A stretch of 64,000 bases of DNA from Cellulophaga sp. HaHa_2_95 (GTDB lineage Bacteria > Bacteroidota > Bacteroidia > Flavobacteriales > Flavobacteriaceae). Positions 63,449 to 64,000 of this stretch are shown here, piece after piece. Every line of letters begins with the position of its first letter. Position 1 is the stretch's first letter. The notes under the pieces were generated by a model. It was given only the letters and a program-made list of their open reading frames with translations, was not told the origin of the DNA and made no database searches. The DNA lies in contig NZ_CP058988.1 of NCBI RefSeq assembly GCF_019278565.1, forward strand, positions 2,418,001 through 2,482,000. The letters run 5' to 3'. The position numbers were made by a program, and so were the translations under genes.

Positions 63449-64000
63449 ATGAAAAAAATGACCAATTACAAATTTTTGGCAACAGGTATTTTCTCCATTG
63501 CAGTATTTTTAACAAGCTGTAGCCAAACCGAACAGGAAGAAGTAGTATTGGCTCCAGAAGCTATGGAAGCACCAAAACTCAGTGCTAAAGTGTATCAAAT
63601 TTCAGACTTCTATATTGAGACAAGTTGGCTCAGTGGGGAGGACAGTAGATCTACTAAATCTTTTAGTTCTACAGGGACCGATAACGAAAGTTGGTATGAT
63701 AAAAATTCTAGTGGATATTATACTATGAAAAGTTTAGCTACTGACGGTAACCGTACGGAATGGAAAGAGATTGAAGAATCTTCATTGACAAATGGTAAGA
63801 GTATGATCTATAAGGCCAAAGTAGAGTCCATACCAGAAAACGGAGTAACCATAGCACAAATTCACAATAGAGGGAACAATGTAAACAGACCTTGGTTACG
63901 TGTTTTTATTGATGACGATCGTAAAATTAAAATTAAAGTAACTACAAATAATCCTTCTAACAGTTCTGGAACGTACCAAGAATATACGGGGGCTACGTAT
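63449..64000 (+). CDS. PL7-family alginate lyase lipoprotein, 3' end outside window
   Basis: 184 codons open to the window edge from the ATG at 63449. Lipoprotein signal (SIAVFLTSC), a short linker, then the alginate_lyase2 fold: DGNRTEWKEIE (the R-T-E region of the family's first conserved block) and AQIHNRG (the QIH motif with the catalytic His). The third block (YFKAGxY-type, with Tyr) would lie beyond the edge. It cleaves alginate by beta-elimination, acting outside the cytoplasm. Preceded by a strong operator candidate. Confidence 0.88.
   Translation, partial: MKKMTNYKFLATGIFSIAVFLTSCSQTEQEEVVLAPEAMEAPKLSAKVYQISDFYIETSWLSGEDSRSTKSFSSTGTDNESWYDKNSSGYYTMKSLATDGNRTEWKEIEESSLTNGKSMIYKAKVESIPENGVTIAQIHNRGNNVNRPWLRVFIDDDRKIKIKVTTNNPSNSSGTYQEYTGATY

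Overview
The window looks like a chromosomal segment of a marine, alga-associated member of the Flavobacteriaceae (Bacteroidota), of the Cellulophaga/Zobellia/Maribacter kind. The evidence is low G+C DNA, a type IX secretion sorting domain on a GH16 enzyme, flavobacterial -7 promoter boxes (TAnnTTTG, here TACCTTTG), DUF6090 and DUF4494 proteins, and enzymes for red- and brown-algal polysaccharides (two GH16 proteins, a GH82 iota-carrageenase-like protein, a PL7 alginate lyase). The genus is inferred from gene content only.

Layout. 1-4463: a split MacAB-type efflux pump (adaptor, ATPase, permease) in one unit with a LytS-type kinase and a LytTR regulator. 4595-6246: a DUF6090 protein, then a tandem array of four copies of a palindromic repeat. 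6253-11126: a five-gene Mn/Zn/Fe uptake operon (DtxR-type regulator, binding lipoprotein, ATPase, two permeases) behind a 22-bp perfect palindrome; one permease has no ATG, GTG or TTG at its natural start. 11290-13753: a DUF3592 protein, broken genes, and a membrane protein with a truncated paralogue.

12160-29535 is the most unusual part. On the minus strand a VgrG, a PAAR protein and a 1266-residue cell-wall-degrading effector (M23-like, SH3, lambda-R-type muramidase and NlpC/CHAP domains) are followed by an overlapping lipoprotein gene, the likely immunity protein. Downstream lies an array of orphan modules, each made of a truncated toxin C-terminus (CHAP, M15 peptidase, CHAP tip, unknown tip) touching or overlapping a different lipoprotein or membrane-protein gene. 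Five full or partial copies of one REP-associated tyrosine transposase (RAYT) element lie in this array, all in one orientation, mostly exactly between one module's immunity gene and the next module's toxin remnant. None of the transposase copies looks functional. I read the locus as an archive of displaced effector tips with retained immunity genes, joined by RAYT elements.

29801-40668: DUF4494 and DUF6515 proteins, a TetR regulator with a palindromic operator, an Mpo1-like protein, a protealysin-like M4 protease with its emfourin-type inhibitor, a CotH-kinase lipoprotein, a class C serine hydrolase, a second LytS/LytTR pair and a CPA2 antiporter. 40997-42868: a secreted GH16 enzyme. 42950-60481: a redox and aldehyde stress island (two aldehyde dehydrogenases, two SDRs, AlkB, nitroreductase, two quinone-oxidoreductase-type MDRs, two cupins, a thioredoxin-reductase-like flavoprotein without its cysteines, an enoyl-CoA hydratase homologue, a 2OG-Fe oxygenase, a YcaQ-type glycosylase) with two AraC regulators and similar promoters. 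60619-64000: GH16, GH82 and PL7 genes, the last cut by the window edge.
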